64,000 nt of DNA from Nigrospora sphaerica (GCA_018287875.1 JAGVVL010000015.1:2418001-2482000); one strand, 5' to 3'; shown: positions 22,176 through 34,089, counted from the first letter of the stretch. The notes: a model not told the origin generated them from the letters alone. Numbers and translations: made by a program.

Positions 22176-23585
22176 CAGCGGGCCACGGCCGCAAGCAGTG
22201 AGATCGCGGTGTCTGGGGGACCCAGGGGAGGGCAGCCGGAAGCGCGGTATCCCCGGTGCCAAGGCGTTTCCATCGCGGGATAAAAATATCTAGCTAGGGA
22301 CCGTTGCGTAGAGATGATCCTGCACAATCAGGGGACAGCCCCCCTTCCCCGGCAAACATCACCATCCAGGCTGGATGGAAACGGCAGGGGTCCCAAAGAT
22401 TCGCAGAGATGTTTTACCGTGCGGCTCTACGTGAGGCTCCCCACGAACCCTGTTGGCCGGCCCTTAGCTGAGGGTGCCAAGCGGATCTGGAGTGTCAATG
22501 CGGTGCCAGAGCAGGGAAGGGGCGCGTGAGACGGGCTCCATCGCGCCGGTGGGTCAAGCATAGCTGTAACTTGCCAAGCCGTCGCTCGCCGTTGACTCGG
22601 CGCCCCAGGCGGCGCCCAGACACATCACGCGTAGGCGAAGCTTCTTTGACCTCCGGCCTATGCCTCCTTGGGGAAAATGCTTGGCCAGATCTAGACCTCC
22701 CATAACCACCCCCCAAATGCCGCCCCCTCGTCTCCAGGCCTAGCCGTTGACCACTACTGGACCCGCACAGAGAGACCGTGCCCGACCTGGAGAAGTATAC
22801 ACAGTACTGACTCCATGCATACTGCCTACGTGACCAAGCAAGTACCTAGGTGCTTCTTACCTCTTATCCCAGTTGAGTATTTAGGTGCCCACATAGGATG
22901 CAAGCCCAGGCCATCTACGGAGCCGTGGCGGGACCGCCATCCGTAACCACTTCAGCCGTTGCTCCGTGATGTTTGGTGTGGAAACAGCCCTCCCACGGGG
23001 TAGCGGCAGCCTGCATGAATCCCTGTGCTGCACACCTGGCCGCGAACCGGTCTCCGGCTCAGGTCGTGTTAAGCGGACACGCTGCTGCAGATGCTCTCCT
23101 CAGCCGCTCGTCTGGTGGGCGTTCGCCCGCCTGTCCGGTGCGGAAATTGGGCCTCCATCCAGGCACGCCCTTGGCGCACACGTAGACCCGACGAATACGG
23201 TCCCCGGCCGTGAGGTCCGAGACTTTGGATGCTACCTCGGGGGGCATGTGGGGTATATTCTCATCCGTCGCACGGTCCAGTTCTGGGCACACTGCCGGGC
23301 TGTGGAAGCCCGTTTGGAGGGGGCGCCAGTGATTATACTGACCCCAACCCGGATTTGGGAAGTGCAGGTGAGTACAACCTTGCGTTGGCTTGCATTCGCC
23401 GGGTCAAAGTGTCGAATTCGACTCGCCATTCACTCTCGGAGAATCCCATCTTTGCCGCTTGATGTTAAGCTTTTCGGGAGACGGGTTAAGCTCTTGTCTT
23501 TTCGCGCTTGGTTGCTTGGCTCTTAGGGGCCGCGAGGCCACGACCTCGTCCCGACGGACCAGCCCAGCTTGGCAGGCCGCGGCCG

Positions 23586-23613
23586 AAAAAAAAAAAAAAA
23601 AAAAAAAAAAAAA
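23586..23613 (+). repeat. Homopolymer A28
   Basis: Twenty-eight A residues in a row follow GGCAGGCCGCGGCCG. It may be a simple repeat or the tail of a retroposed copy; no flanking duplication was found by eye. Confidence 0.9.
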
Positions 23614-24804
23614 GATCGCTGCTCGGCGCCCTAGCTTAACCTTGGCCGACGGCTGGGCCGCAAGGCCATCCCGCGGCTCAGCGCCAACGGGCCGCCCATC
23701 TATCTCTTCAGGCGATGCGTGTGCACACATGGATCAGCAGTCGCGTGGTCGCGGCGCTAGGCGGGGCCTCTCATGGCTCACCGGCTGGCCCTAGGTAGTT
23801 TATGAATTCCGACATGGCGACGACCATCGAACCAGGCATTTCCAAACGCACTTGCTTCTCTGAAGCACCACTAAGATGACGATCCGCCTGCCGGAAACGG
23901 CGCGCGTCGTTCCTCTCGCAGGCGTGCCATAAGATCGGCTTGCCGCGTTGCGCGGCGGCCTGGGTAGGACGCCTGGAACAGGGTACCCCCGAGGGGAAAA
24001 GGAGGGGGAGAGGCAAAAGAGCCGGAGGGGGTGAAGCCCTGCCACCTCGGTATTCAGGCGAGCCCGTTGGTGAAAACGGAGGCGGCCACATTGTGATGCT
24101 ACCGTGATATTGTCCTTTTGATTGCGCGGCGACGTTGATTGCTCGATGCGGGCGCCAAGGCCGTATCGAGCGTCGATAGGCTGACGGGGGTCTCGATAGC
24201 GCCAAACTCGCCGTCCCACACTAATCGCTTGGCAGACTAAGCGTTTCAACCATCAAGCAAGCCGTTGCGCGAGCTGTAACCTCTTGGCAAATAGAAAGAC
24301 AAGGTGGTGTATTCACCATTCTTGACTTCCACTACAACTACTCACCACGAAGGAAGAGGGAGACCCTCAAAGCCCGTGAGACCGGCAGTCGGGAGCCGAG
24401 CGATAGCCCAGCGCGCCCGCTAGGAGAGTTCGACTGATCGAAGCTCGTAGCACGCGCTGGCCGACGATCAGCTAGCAGAGTAGAGACGGACGACTCCAGA
24501 AAGACCGGATGACGGCCAATACAGTAAGCGGAGGCTGACGTCTTCCTCGCAGACGCGAGCCAATGAGATGCGCTCGGTTCCTAGATTCTGCTGCCTAGAT
24601 GTCCAATGCTGGCCGATTGGCCGCGAGTGCAAGCTCTCGCCTTTCTGGCACCGCTTTGGACGGAGCTCGTCTCTCCTCACGCTTCAGCGATTATCACCAA
24701 TCGGGCGGCAACAGTGCGAGGGTGCCTCGTCGTGATCTCGTCCCATCCCATCTTCGTCCCCGTAACCCCTTCCCGACTGAGCCATCGCCGTTCACATTTG
24801 GGCC

Positions 24805-27182
24805 ATGCCAGTTCCAGGCCCCGCCGCTCGCGAGAAGAGCGAGGGTCCGGACGACACCCGGCCGCCTATCCTGGGGAAGCCGCCTACGCGACGCCGTTCC
24901 CTCGGTTTCGTCGTGTTGTCCGCCGCCCTCCTCTGGGTAGTGATCCAGAATCGCCTTCTCCCCTCGGTTAGCCTGCGTCGTGACGAGCAGACAGCCAACG
25001 TGGACGCCGAGTTGCCCATATTCTTCGAATGGAGCCAGGTAAGCCAGGCTCTGCTGGAGAAACCCAGTGAACAAACCACCCGAGTGCTGATCCGTATCCT
25101 GCGCAGATCGAACCAAGCGAGCGTCTGGTGTGGCACCCGTGCTCCACGTCTTCCCAGCCTCGTCTGCAATGCGCTAGACTCACGGTGCCGATGGACTACC
25201 ACAGGCCGTTGCACGAGTCGCCGCAGAACCCCAAAGTCCATCTTGCTCTCCTGATGGTGCCCGGGGCGAACCGAACTGACAGCCCCCTGTCGTACGGGGT
25301 ATCACCTCTTCTACTGAACCCCGGTGGACCGGGCGGTAGCGGGTCGCAGTTTGCTAGCACTTGGGGTTCGCGCATGCAAAATTCCGTAGGACCAGGTTGG
25401 GACTTGATCGGGTTTGACCCTCGAGGTGTTGGTGAGATGCCCCCTGCGGACGTTCTGTTCACCGCTGCCGAGAGTATCACGGATGACGCATCACTGACTC
25501 CCCTCGCTGGTTAGGCTGGACAACGCCCAAGGCAGACTGCTTTGCCGCCGACGACAGCTTCGGCGTGGCCGGCCGTAATGTGGCACTGGCGGACCGAATG
25601 GCCTGGGTCTACTCAGGCCACGATGTCGGACTGCTGAATTCGAGCAACGTTGCGTTGGCTAAAATCGACCTACGTTCGCGGGCCTTGGCTCGGCTCTGCA
25701 AGCAAACGGCCGATCGAGCCGGTAATGACAGTATATTCCACTACAGCAACACACCCAACGTGGCCCGCGATCTCCTCTCCATCGTTCACGCCTGGGATGA
25801 GTGGAGAGCCGAAGCATCTGTCACAGCCAAGCCGGGCAGTCATGCGGAAGTGACAGAGCCGGCCCACGGGCATGGGACGAACCCCCACAGCAACCTGAAA
25901 CCCAAGAGCACCCAAGGAAAGCTCGTCTATATGGGCTTCAGCTATGGCACCCTTCTCGGCGCCACTTTTGCCGCCATGTTTCCGGACAAGGTCGGCCGAA
26001 TTGTCCTGGACGGCGTCGTAGATGCCGATCATTACGGTATTCCCACCACCGCCCTGCTTACTCCCGCCTGAGACTGACCGTGACCGTCTAGTTGACCCGG
26101 TCTGGAAAGACTCGCTGATCGATGCCGACGTCATCTGGGACAAGTTCTTTGACTACTGTGTCGGCGCGGGGGCCCTCTGCTCCTTTTACCAGCCCGGCGA
26201 CGCCCCCGAGGACCAGGAAAAGCGGTTCGACGAACTGATGACCAGTCTCCAGAAGGAAGCAAGGATCGTGATAGCCCCGGGGGGCAACACGCCCATCATT
26301 GTCACGGCGGGCGACATCAAGCAGATCATCTTCCGGTCCCTGTACGCCCCTATCATGTTCTTCCCCCTGGTGGCCGACGTCCTCACGGCTCTCGCCACGA
26401 ACCATGGCCTCGAGCGGTTTGTGACGCCGCCGTCATTCCCGTCCCTCTGTCAGAACATATCGCTCGCCGTATGGCCTGACGACGCACAAAAGGCCGTCAT
26501 GTGCAGTGACAAGCGATACGGGCTCAACGACACGGTGCCGGCCCTCCAGCAGCGGTTCGAAGACATGGCGGCGTATTCGTCGTTTGCCGACGTCTGGATG
26601 ACGCTCATGATGGGCTGCAACGGGTGGGACATTGAGTCGCGAGACCCCCCGATGCGCTGGGACGACCACCCGGCGCACAAGCCCGAGCCCATCCGCACCG
26701 ACTTCCCCCTCCTGTTCATGTCGAACCACTTCGACCCCGTCACCCCGCTCGACGCCGCGCTGAAAATGGTGCGCAAGTTTGCGAACGCCTCCATTGTCGA
26801 GCAGATGGCCGAGGGCCACTGTGCCGAGTCGTGCGTTTCGCTCTGCACCTACGGCCACCTGCGCGCCTACCTCGACGAGGGCAAGCTGCCTCCGGTCCCT
26901 GAATTCACCGGCCCCAACTCGGGAAAATGGACCCAGTGCGAGTGCCTCGAGAAGCCCTGGACGGGCCTGCAGCCCCGGGGCGGAGCCCAAGGCCCCCAAG
27001 ACGACGTACTCGAAGCCTTCAGCGCCGAGGAGGCAGAAACGCTGCGCAACCTGGGCGAGTTGCGCGACGCCTTCGTCAAGTTCACGGTGCAAACACAGTT
27101 TGGGTCCCACGACGCGCCCGCCAACGCTATTTCGACATTGACAGAAGCCATGCTGACGCCACAGCGCTGCAAAGCGGCCTAG
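24805..27182 (+). CDS. Membrane-anchored alpha/beta hydrolase, tripeptidyl-aminopeptidase type
   Basis: Four exons, 24805-25038, 25107-25431, 25515-26036 and 26092-27182, code 723 residues. A hydrophobic segment at about 33-50 (LGFVVLSAALLWVVI) after a basic N-terminus predicts a type II membrane anchor with the catalytic part outside the cytosol. The S33/TAP-like hydrolase fold is clear: oxyanion motif NPGGPGGSG, GFDPRGVG, nucleophile elbow GFSYG with Ser329, Asp575 in NHFDPVTP and His603 in EGHCAES. The C-terminal TAP-like domain is complete. Related Streptomyces and fungal enzymes remove peptides from free N-termini; many fungal members have unproven substrates. An insertion of about 40 residues before the nucleophile elbow is Gly/His/Lys-rich. 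Introns are 55-83 nt. The GCCATGC start is the first ATG before the anchor. Confidence 0.88.
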
Positions 27183-28567
27183 AATACGTAGAACGTATCC
27201 AGATCTGCCTGGGTGTGGCGCTGGTCGAATTCTTCCGCAGACCCGAAGCTGGCCGATCTCTTCGACCGCCTATACTTGTAGTCGGATCCTTTGGGTATCG
27301 AACAGCAACATGGAGAAGCAACACCGAGCAGGTGGCTTTATATCACCTTGGCGACGGGGTAATGTAGGTAACAAACAAAATATTGGCACCCCTCCATATC
27401 ACCCCAGGAACGGTAGGAAACGGGAATGAGCGGTGCCTATGGCAGAGCTTTCGTCCTGCCAATTGGGTTGTGATTGGGGTTGCTGAGGCATTGTTTGTTT
27501 GTTTGTATTATCGCCGTCTTGGAACAATGTCCCGCCTCCCAAGGGGTATCTAGCGTGCGAGAGTCTATATATCGAAATATCCCGCATATCGAGCCCAATG
27601 GCAATTCGTTAGTCAAGCCGTCTCCATGACTCCTCCGTGCGAGTTTGTTCCCGGCGCTGGTTCCGTGTTGGTAGCTATTGCCTCATGTAGAGTGACCTCT
27701 ACTGCTCATCAATGGTGAGCATAAGTCCTCGTAGTACTTTTATTATAGAAATGAAGATTTGGAACTGTTCCGGGCTGTGTATCAGCCTTTGCCAGTATTC
27801 TTGTAAGGTTCCCGGTTCGGGGATTGCTGAGGCATTGGTATCGTTGGAAGCCACACAACGCACACCTGCAGCCTTGATTCCAGAAGCTATCTCTCACAGT
27901 ATGAGAGAGGAACTGCAGATTACCGTCCCGCACCAATCTGGGACGGCAGAAAAATAAATGAGTATAGACCAACTGCTAGACAGTGCCGGGGAGAGTTGGG
28001 CGTTGTCCTCCCAGTACCGTCCCTTCCATTTCATGCTGCTGTGTAATTCCGGGTTTAGCGCGACCCCCACCTCCTCATGGATTTCTGGGCAAAGGCAAGG
28101 GCACGCTCTCTCAGCACCCTCACTCATCCGATTGTTGCCACAGAAGACTACACAGGAGCGAACAATCTACTAAAAGTAGGTTAAAGTCCCTAATGGCAAG
28201 AACGTCCATGTACATAGGAGAGCAGTTCGGCTCCATACTACCGCCAGATGTGCACAGGTCACTTATGTAGTAAGAGGTACTTCGTCCCAGGAAGCTCTAG
28301 CGGGGCAGCCCAGAGCTGCATAGCTCCATACGAACCCCGTTGGCCAATGAGGCGACGTCTGGGGGGGCGCGGGGGTAGAATTGTGGCTTGTGCCTTCGCT
28401 GGCTAAATTTTCTGAGGGCCAAAGAGCATCACCCAATTCGAGCTCTGTTCCCGACTCGACTCCCAACCTCACCCATCCATCCCCCGCCCTCTTCCCCCCC
28501 GTGGAGTTCTTGCTTGGTCGAATCCGTCGGGCTCTGGTCCCCCTTTTGACTCTCGTACTCTCTCAAC
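27183..28567. promoter_or_regulatory. Spacer upstream of tuf1
   Basis: 1.39 kb between the hydrolase stop and the EF-Tu start. A GTTT repeat lies at about 27485-27510. A pyrimidine-rich C/T tract (about 28450-28500) lies just before the tuf1 ATG, a common leader feature of highly expressed fungal genes. No other gene seen. Confidence 0.55.
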
Positions 28568-29902
28568 ATGTCGGCGGCTCTTAGGACCCTGGCGCCCTTC
28601 CTGCGCGCCTCGCGCGGCGCCCTGTCCGGCAGCACCGTCAACCCTCTGCAGTCGGCCGTGAGGTCGCAGAATGTGACGGCCGCCCTCAACCTGTACCGCT
28701 CCTACGCCGTCTACGAGCGTTCCAAGCCGCACGTTAACATTGGAACGATCGGCCATGTGGACCACGGCAAGACGACGCTGTCGGCGGCCATCACGAAGCG
28801 GCAGGCCGAGAAGGGCATGGCCAGCTTCCTCGAGTACGGCGCCATCGACAAGGCGCCCGAGGAGCGGAAGCGTGGTATCACCATCTCGACGGCCCACATC
28901 GAGTACTCGACCGAGAACCGCCACTACTCGCACGTCGACTGCCCCGGTCACGCCGATTACATCAAGAACATGATCACCGGTGCCGCCAACATGGACGGCG
29001 CCATCATCGTCGTTGCCGCCTCGGACGGCCAGATGCCCCAGACCCGTGAGCACTTGCTGCTCGCCCGTCAGGTCGGTGTCAAGAAGATTGTCGTCTTCGT
29101 CAACAAGGTCGACGCCATCGAGGACCCCGAGATGTTGGAGCTCGTCGAGATGGAGATGCGTGAGCTGCTCAGCCACTACGGCTTCGAGGGCGACGAGACC
29201 CCCGTCATCATGGGCTCCGCCCTGATGGCCATGGAGAACAAGCGCCCCGAGATCGGCGTGCAGAAGATCGACGAGCTCCTCGAGGCTGTCGACACGTGGA
29301 TCCCCACCCCCGAGCGTGACATGGACAAGCCCTTCCTGATGTCGGTCGAGGATGTCTTCTCCATTGGCGGTCGTGGTACCGTGGCCTCGGGCCGTGTCGA
29401 GCGTGGTGTCCTCAAGAAGAACTCGGACGTCGAGCTGGTCGGCAAGGGCGGCGAGATCATCAAGACCATGGTGACCGACATCGAGACCTTCAAGAAGTCG
29501 TGTGACGAGTCCCGCGCCGGTGACAACTCGGGTCTCCTCCTGCGCGGTATCCGCCGCGAGGACGTCCGCCGCGGCATGGTGGTGGTCAAGCCCGGCACCG
29601 TCAAGGCCCACACCAAGTTCATGATCTCGCTCTACGTTCTGACCAAGGACGAGGGCGGCCGCCACACCGGTTTCCACGAGAACTACCGGCCCCAGATGTT
29701 CATCCGCACCGCTGACGAGTCCTGCGCCCTCCACTTCTCCGACGACGAGCCGAACAAGGACCGCATGGTCATGCCCGGTGACAACGTGGAGATGGTGGCG
29801 ACGCTGACGCACCCCATTGCTATCGAGTCGGGTCAGCGCGTGAACGTGAGAGAGGGTGGCCGCACCGTGGCAACCGGTATCATCACCCAGATTCTCACCT
29901 AA
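28568..29902 (+). CDS. tuf1: Mitochondrial translation elongation factor Tu
   Basis: Single exon, 444 residues. The first about 45 residues are rich in Arg, Ser and Ala with almost no acids ([20 protein letters not shown]), a mitochondrial targeting sequence. The body is bacterial-type EF-Tu: G1 GHVDHGKT (62-69), effector RGITI, G3 DCPGH, G4 NKVD, and domain II/III motifs including [16 protein letters not shown] and the end ATGIITQIL. It delivers aminoacyl-tRNA to mitochondrial ribosomes as a GTPase. Codon use is strongly biased to C-ending codons, as expected for high expression. This bias also leaves the opposite strand open for 514 codons (28469-30013), which is an artefact. A serine-rich leader followed by [17 protein letters not shown] suggests presequence cleavage near residue 45. 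Confidence 0.97.
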   Translation: MSAALRTLAPFLRASRGALSGSTVNPLQSAVRSQNVTAALNLYRSYAVYERSKPHVNIGTIGHVDHGKTTLSAAITKRQAEKGMASFLEYGAIDKAPEERKRGITISTAHIEYSTENRHYSHVDCPGHADYIKNMITGAANMDGAIIVVAASDGQMPQTREHLLLARQVGVKKIVVFVNKVDAIEDPEMLELVEMEMRELLSHYGFEGDETPVIMGSALMAMENKRPEIGVQKIDELLEAVDTWIPTPERDMDKPFLMSVEDVFSIGGRGTVASGRVERGVLKKNSDVELVGKGGEIIKTMVTDIETFKKSCDESRAGDNSGLLLRGIRREDVRRGMVVVKPGTVKAHTKFMISLYVLTKDEGGRHTGFHENYRPQMFIRTADESCALHFSDDEPNKDRMVMPGDNVEMVATLTHPIAIESGQRVNVREGGRTVATGIITQILT

Positions 29903-30782
29903 GCAGCCGTGTGGGTTTCTGGCGGTATGACGGGGGGTGGGGATGCCTAATCTGTACGAGAGATACGTAGACGGAGCGAGCTGGTGGGCTTTGCTTTGAT
30001 TGGAGGGACACATGGGAAAAGGAGTTTACTGAGAGAACCTGTATATGGACACGACATTTGATGTACAACACGCACCGATTTGATGAGCAGCCGCCGTGCT
30101 GCAAACCCGCCCGGCTTCGCTCGCGAGGCCCGGCGATCACGTCTCCCCTCCAGCTACTTTTTTGTCCCTGGCGGCCGCCACGCCTCCTGTAGTGCACACA
30201 GCGAGAACGGCCCGAACCAAGAAGTAAAGTGAAACAAATACCCAACGTGTACCAAGCATCGCTGCGCGGCCGCGGTTGAGTAGCGAATCCAGCTGTGAAT
30301 ATGGACATGGTAGACGACGGCTGGTGCCACTTGTGCCACTTGTGCTCACGTTCGGCAACGACTGCGAGCGAACTCGAACGAAATCTTGCGTCGGCAATTT
30401 CTGCATGTTGTACGGCGACGTTACCCGAGCCGCGGCACAACGCGTGACAAGCGTGACAGCTTGACAGCTCGGGGACGCATAATCTGGGGAGGAAAGGGGA
30501 ACCTTGCCATGGGCGGAGAGGGAAATGAGGCGGTGTCCTGGCCACGTCTTTTTCATCTGTTCCCTTGGGGGCCCCGGCCAGGATGGCTCTTCGTCTCATG
30601 TGAAAGTGACGGCGTCCCCCTCCTCGTCCACACGCGCTGCACCGGTAGGCAACCGTTCACGGCCACCACCTGCCGGGCCTCGCTTCCTCGCCCCCAAACC
30701 CCGGCCCTCTCGACATCTCGAGACGCTCCTTCTCCTCCCCCCCGTGTGCTGCCGTGTGCCCTCGAGACCTTCAGGCGGTGCC
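29903..30782. other. Spacer between tuf1 and the small membrane protein gene
   Basis: 880 bp containing the tuf1 3' region and the promoter of the next gene. A 9-bp direct repeat (GTGCCACTT twice) lies near 30324-30341. No TATA box or gene is obvious. Confidence 0.5.
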
Positions 30783-31542
30783 ATGGCGCCCCTTCAGACC
30801 CGCGCCGCCGTCGCCGTCGACGATAGTGAACTGGCGCCGTCGCCGTCGCCCGGTCCGCACGGCGCCCCGATCGACTACAGCCGACTCGGCGGCTTCACCC
30901 TCATCTGCGAAGTGTACGTGTTCTGTTTTTTCTCTTTCTCCCCCTCTCCCGACCCCAGTTTCCCATTTCCTGTACCTAAGATGCCCTCCCCTCGCGCCCG
31001 GTCTTTTTGCGGCCGGCCCCCGAATGCCCCCAAACCACCGGTGCCCACCATCCGACGAGAGGAAAATCAAACAGAAATCACCCTTTCCTTTCCCTTCGCT
31101 GACGACGGGGGGCGGGCCGGCGCGGGGGCCAAACAGATGCGAAACCCTGGGCGAGGACTTTTGCCGCTGGGGCCGGCGGCCGCACCGGCTGGCGGGCGGG
31201 GCGCGGCCCATGGCGCTCGACGCCGAGTTCCTCGAGCCCGTCGCGCGCCTGCACGCCTGGCGGCCCGGCCACACGCTGCTCGTCGCCGGCGCCCTCGCCG
31301 GCCTCGCCTGGGCCCTGGCGGCGCACTGGTGCCTGCGGCGTCGGCTGCGGGACCATCGAGGCCGACGCCGTCGCCGGCAAGAACAGCACCAGCATCAGCA
31401 CCAGCAAGACCAGCGCCGGCGAGAAACGACGGCCGCGGCTGCCGTCGCCTTGTCACTGGACCGTCCTCGCCATTTCAAGCTCGGCGGTGCGGGGACCGTC
31501 GCACCGTACGAGGGACTTCGGGGGCCGGAGAGCGGACCGTGA
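30783..31542 (+). CDS. Small single-pass membrane protein, function unknown
   Basis: Two exons, 30783-30913 and 31137-31542, with a 223-nt intron (GTACGT donor, GCTGAC branch, AAACAG acceptor), give 178 residues. The junction creates a Cys-x2-Cys (ICEVCETLGEDFC). One membrane segment is clear at about 100-120 (HTLLVAGALAGLAWALAAHW). It is followed by an Arg-rich stretch and a Gln/His run (QEQHQHQHQQDQ), which predicts a cytosolic basic tail. Phasing and the well-formed splice sites support a real gene, since the product reads smoothly across the join. I do not recognise the family. The intron is the longest of any gene here, and the flanking DNA is very GC-rich, so an alternative acceptor cannot be excluded. 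Confidence 0.6.
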
Positions 31543-32689
31543 GGAAGAGGGGGGGCGGCCCGCACCACCGAGGCCCGGCCGGGCGCGCCGCCCTACATGG
31601 AAGGAAACATGGCCGTCAAGAACAGGGTACTGCATGGGCATGGTAATATAGCATACGGCGGTCTTTCGTGCCCGAGAACAGAAGAAAAATAAATGGCCAG
31701 ACGGACCATCTTGCCCTTGCCTGCGGGTTTCCGTCGCTCGCCGCGGCGTCGTTTTGTTCACCCCTGAGAGCAAAGGGTCGCTGTGTTCCCAAAATGGCTT
31801 GCCAAGGTAACGCTGCACAACCTGCGGAATACCTCTGTACGTTCCGGCCACGCAGGGCTGGATTGGGACGCGGGCTTTTACACTTCGTTGGACCTGGTAG
31901 GGGCTGCCGAGGAAGTGCCTGGTAGTGCCCAGGCTCTGCGAGCGCCTCCTATACAGGAGCACTTTCCCTCCGACCCGGGCCCGCGTGGCGTCAAAAGTGC
32001 CGTTGCCAGAAGCACCTACACCAATCGAGTCATGTCTCCAAAGACAGGCGTCGGAGGACTGCCGAAGCACATCTTGGCCCCGGTAGCATCAAATGTCGAC
32101 CAACTTCGGCTCTGCGCCTCGTGTCACAGCACCACCATCGTACCGCCTGCGCCGGTAAGCCTTGAAAATAAGCATGCCGCGGTCGGCAAGTTGGGCATCA
32201 GACTCAGATGGCGGTCACTGCGAAGCCCTCGTGGCAGATCAAGGGCACTGCTTGCCACTCGCGATACGCGGCGTTTCGCACCCTGAAAACCCGGATGTTT
32301 CCTGCCCGTACCAAAGGGCAAGGTGCGACATAGCTAGTACGCCACGTCCGTCGTTAACCATCCACTGCTCGGGGTCCCCCGTACGTCACGCGTTGTGCCT
32401 CGGGAACTCGCTCGCGTGGTTGCGTGTCATCAAGAATCCATGTGCATTGTCGTGGTGATCTAGCCTGACCCTATCGAAGCCCTGGTCGTACCCTCCACGA
32501 AAACCACCTCCCCGAAGGACACGGGCAAATGCAGGGGGGTCGTAAAAACTTTTTAACCCCTTAGTCCAAAACCGACAACTCCATTGTCCGCGAACCACAG
32601 TGTTCGTATCGTAGATGCCCTGGTGCCTGAGAGATGCTGGGATACGGGCCCAGGAGGGGGGAAGAGAGAGAGAGGATTCGGTTTGGCGT
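31543..32689. other. Convergent spacer before rps29 3' end
   Basis: 1.15 kb. It contains 3' regions of the small membrane protein gene and of rps29. The 167-codon frame at 31783-32286 lacks motifs. Nothing else is recognised. Confidence 0.55.
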
Positions 32690-33128
32690 TTATCGGTACT
32701 GCAAGAGTTCGAGTCAGTCTCGCGGTTCCAGCACCGGAGGGGCGAGCGGGATCGTAGTGTTGGTGGCGGTAGTGGTTTTGGTGTTGGCGATAGCATAAAG
32801 AGGGTTGCCCGGCCATGCGCAGCGGTGGGTGATCTGCATACCTTGACGAAGCCAATGTCGGCGGCCTTCTCACGGAAGCACTGACGGCAGATGTTGAGGC
32901 CGTACTTGCGGATCAGACCGGCCTTGTGGGTGCAGACTCGGCTGTCAAGGGGGAACGCGGTTGTCGTTAGCCATCAAGGTCCCTTCTCGTGCCAGCATTC
33001 CGGAGCTTGTTGCGTGCGCAAGCGCCATCCATATTCCCTGCTGACCGGCTTCTTCGAGCGACTTACCAGGAGCGGGCGCCCTTGCCGTAGTTGCGGGGGT
33101 GGGAGTTCCAGACGGATTCGTGGGCCAT
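32690..33128 (-). CDS. rps29: Ribosomal protein uS14 (Rps29)
   Basis: Three exons, 33128-33067, 32941-32842 and 32698-32690, code 56 residues, exactly the size of yeast Rps29. Exon 1 gives [20 protein letters not shown]; exon 2 contributes [25 protein letters not shown] and DIGFVK; exon 3 is only TAC CGA TAA, supplying the universal Tyr-Arg end. The four zinc-binding cysteines (CRVC and CRQC) are present. Introns are 125 and 143 nt with GTAAGT and GTATGC donors and GCTAAC and CTGAC branch sites. The protein sits in the head of the 40S subunit near the decoding region. The gene is too short and too split for simple ORF finding. It is divergent from the PDI gene. Confidence 0.95.
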
Positions 33129-33466
33129 GGTTGCGGTATTGGGGAGGGAGCTGTCACGAACAGGTGCTTGATGACGGGCAAGTTGTCGTTGTCTGGTGGT
33201 GGGTTGTCGGGAATGGTTGCGCAGGCTTCGGTCGGGCTTTGCCAGTGGTTTTTTTGATCGAAATCTGGAATAATAGTTGTGGGAAAGCGTGAGGGATGGT
33301 TGGAGGCTTGGCGTCGGTTGTGGGTCTCGTGTGCTCTTCCGCTGTGTGGCTTGAAGTAAATGTGGGGCTTTGTCTGTGGCTGGGAAGGAAGCTGGACGAC
33401 TCGCCTCCAGCGGGACCTGGAGGCTCCAAGACCCTCCTGTGGCGCGCAGTCTCATTGGCGTACGAC

Positions 33467-33474
33467 TGTGACAG
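33467..33474 (-). promoter_or_regulatory. HomolD-like box (CTGTCACA) upstream of rps29
   Basis: On the - strand the site reads CTGTCACA, seven of eight matches to the HomolD box CAGTCACA used by ribosomal-protein genes of fission yeast and many moulds. It lies about 340 bp upstream of the rps29 ATG, with an ATTGG 9 bp away. Confidence 0.35.
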
Positions 33475-33487
33475 CACCCCCGAACAC

Positions 33488-33526
33488 CCCCCAAGTTGAG
33501 CCCCCAAGTTGAGCCCCCAAGCTGAG
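33488..33526 (+). repeat. Three tandem 13-bp units (CCCCCAAGTTGAG)
   Basis: Units at 33488-33500, 33501-33513 and 33514-33526; the third has GCTGAG for GTTGAG. They lie between rps29 and the PDI gene and may be protein-binding or slippage products. Confidence 0.9.
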
Positions 33527-34089
33527 GTCCAGGCTTCGCCTCCAATTCATTCAGTCGCAGTGGGGAATACATGCTGGGGTATGGGTAACCGACCATTGAG
33601 TCGCGGCGGAATGGATCTCTAACGCCCCTCGGGCTAGTTCGTCAGGGGGGCCGGCGACCCCTCCCCTCTGCCTCCCAACACCGATTCACTGGAGCTTCCT
33701 GCGGAAACTTGCTTACAAACATATACCCGGGTCTGTACATACACACAAATACGTAAAGTACTGATACGCAGGCAAGCGGGCTGACAGGGCACATGCAGGA
33801 AAGAGGTACCGCCCAAGTAGAGTTTGACCAGACAGCTGCAGCCCCAAGTCCAGCTTAGCTTACGTAGTATCGGCCTACACGCCCTTGAAGTTGAGAGGTG
33901 GCCGGAAAGCTCCCATCGCCCTCCTTGCTCATCATTATTACCTAGTGGTCTCCGTACCATAGCTCGTAGCACAGAGCAGGGGTTCTGTCTCAAAACCATC
34001 CCCCATCCGCCGCTTCCTGCCAGCTCGATTTCTTGCCTTGCCATCATCTTCTTATCTTCTGCCCTCCCCCATCGTGACCATACGCCAAC

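Larger units (their letters stand above)
21943..24804. promoter_or_regulatory. Divergent upstream region, secreted protein and alpha/beta hydrolase
   Basis: 2.86 kb. It holds a CTATATAG box upstream of the secreted-protein gene, ACCTAGGT at 22844-22851, and an A28 run at 23586-23613. The 186-codon frame at 22966-23526 has no recognisable features. No gene supported. Confidence 0.55.
33129..34089. promoter_or_regulatory. Divergent rps29/PDI promoter region
   Basis: 961 bp. On the rps29 side are an inverted CCAAT box (ATTGG, 33454-33458), a HomolD-like octamer and a 13-bp triple repeat, each noted separately. C/T-rich sequence precedes the PDI start. I did not find an exact UPRE. Confidence 0.55.

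Noticed and set aside
28469..30013. 514-codon open frame on the - strand opposite tuf1
   Set aside because: It mirrors the biased codons of EF-Tu (third positions C/G), has no domain and lies fully across a certain gene.
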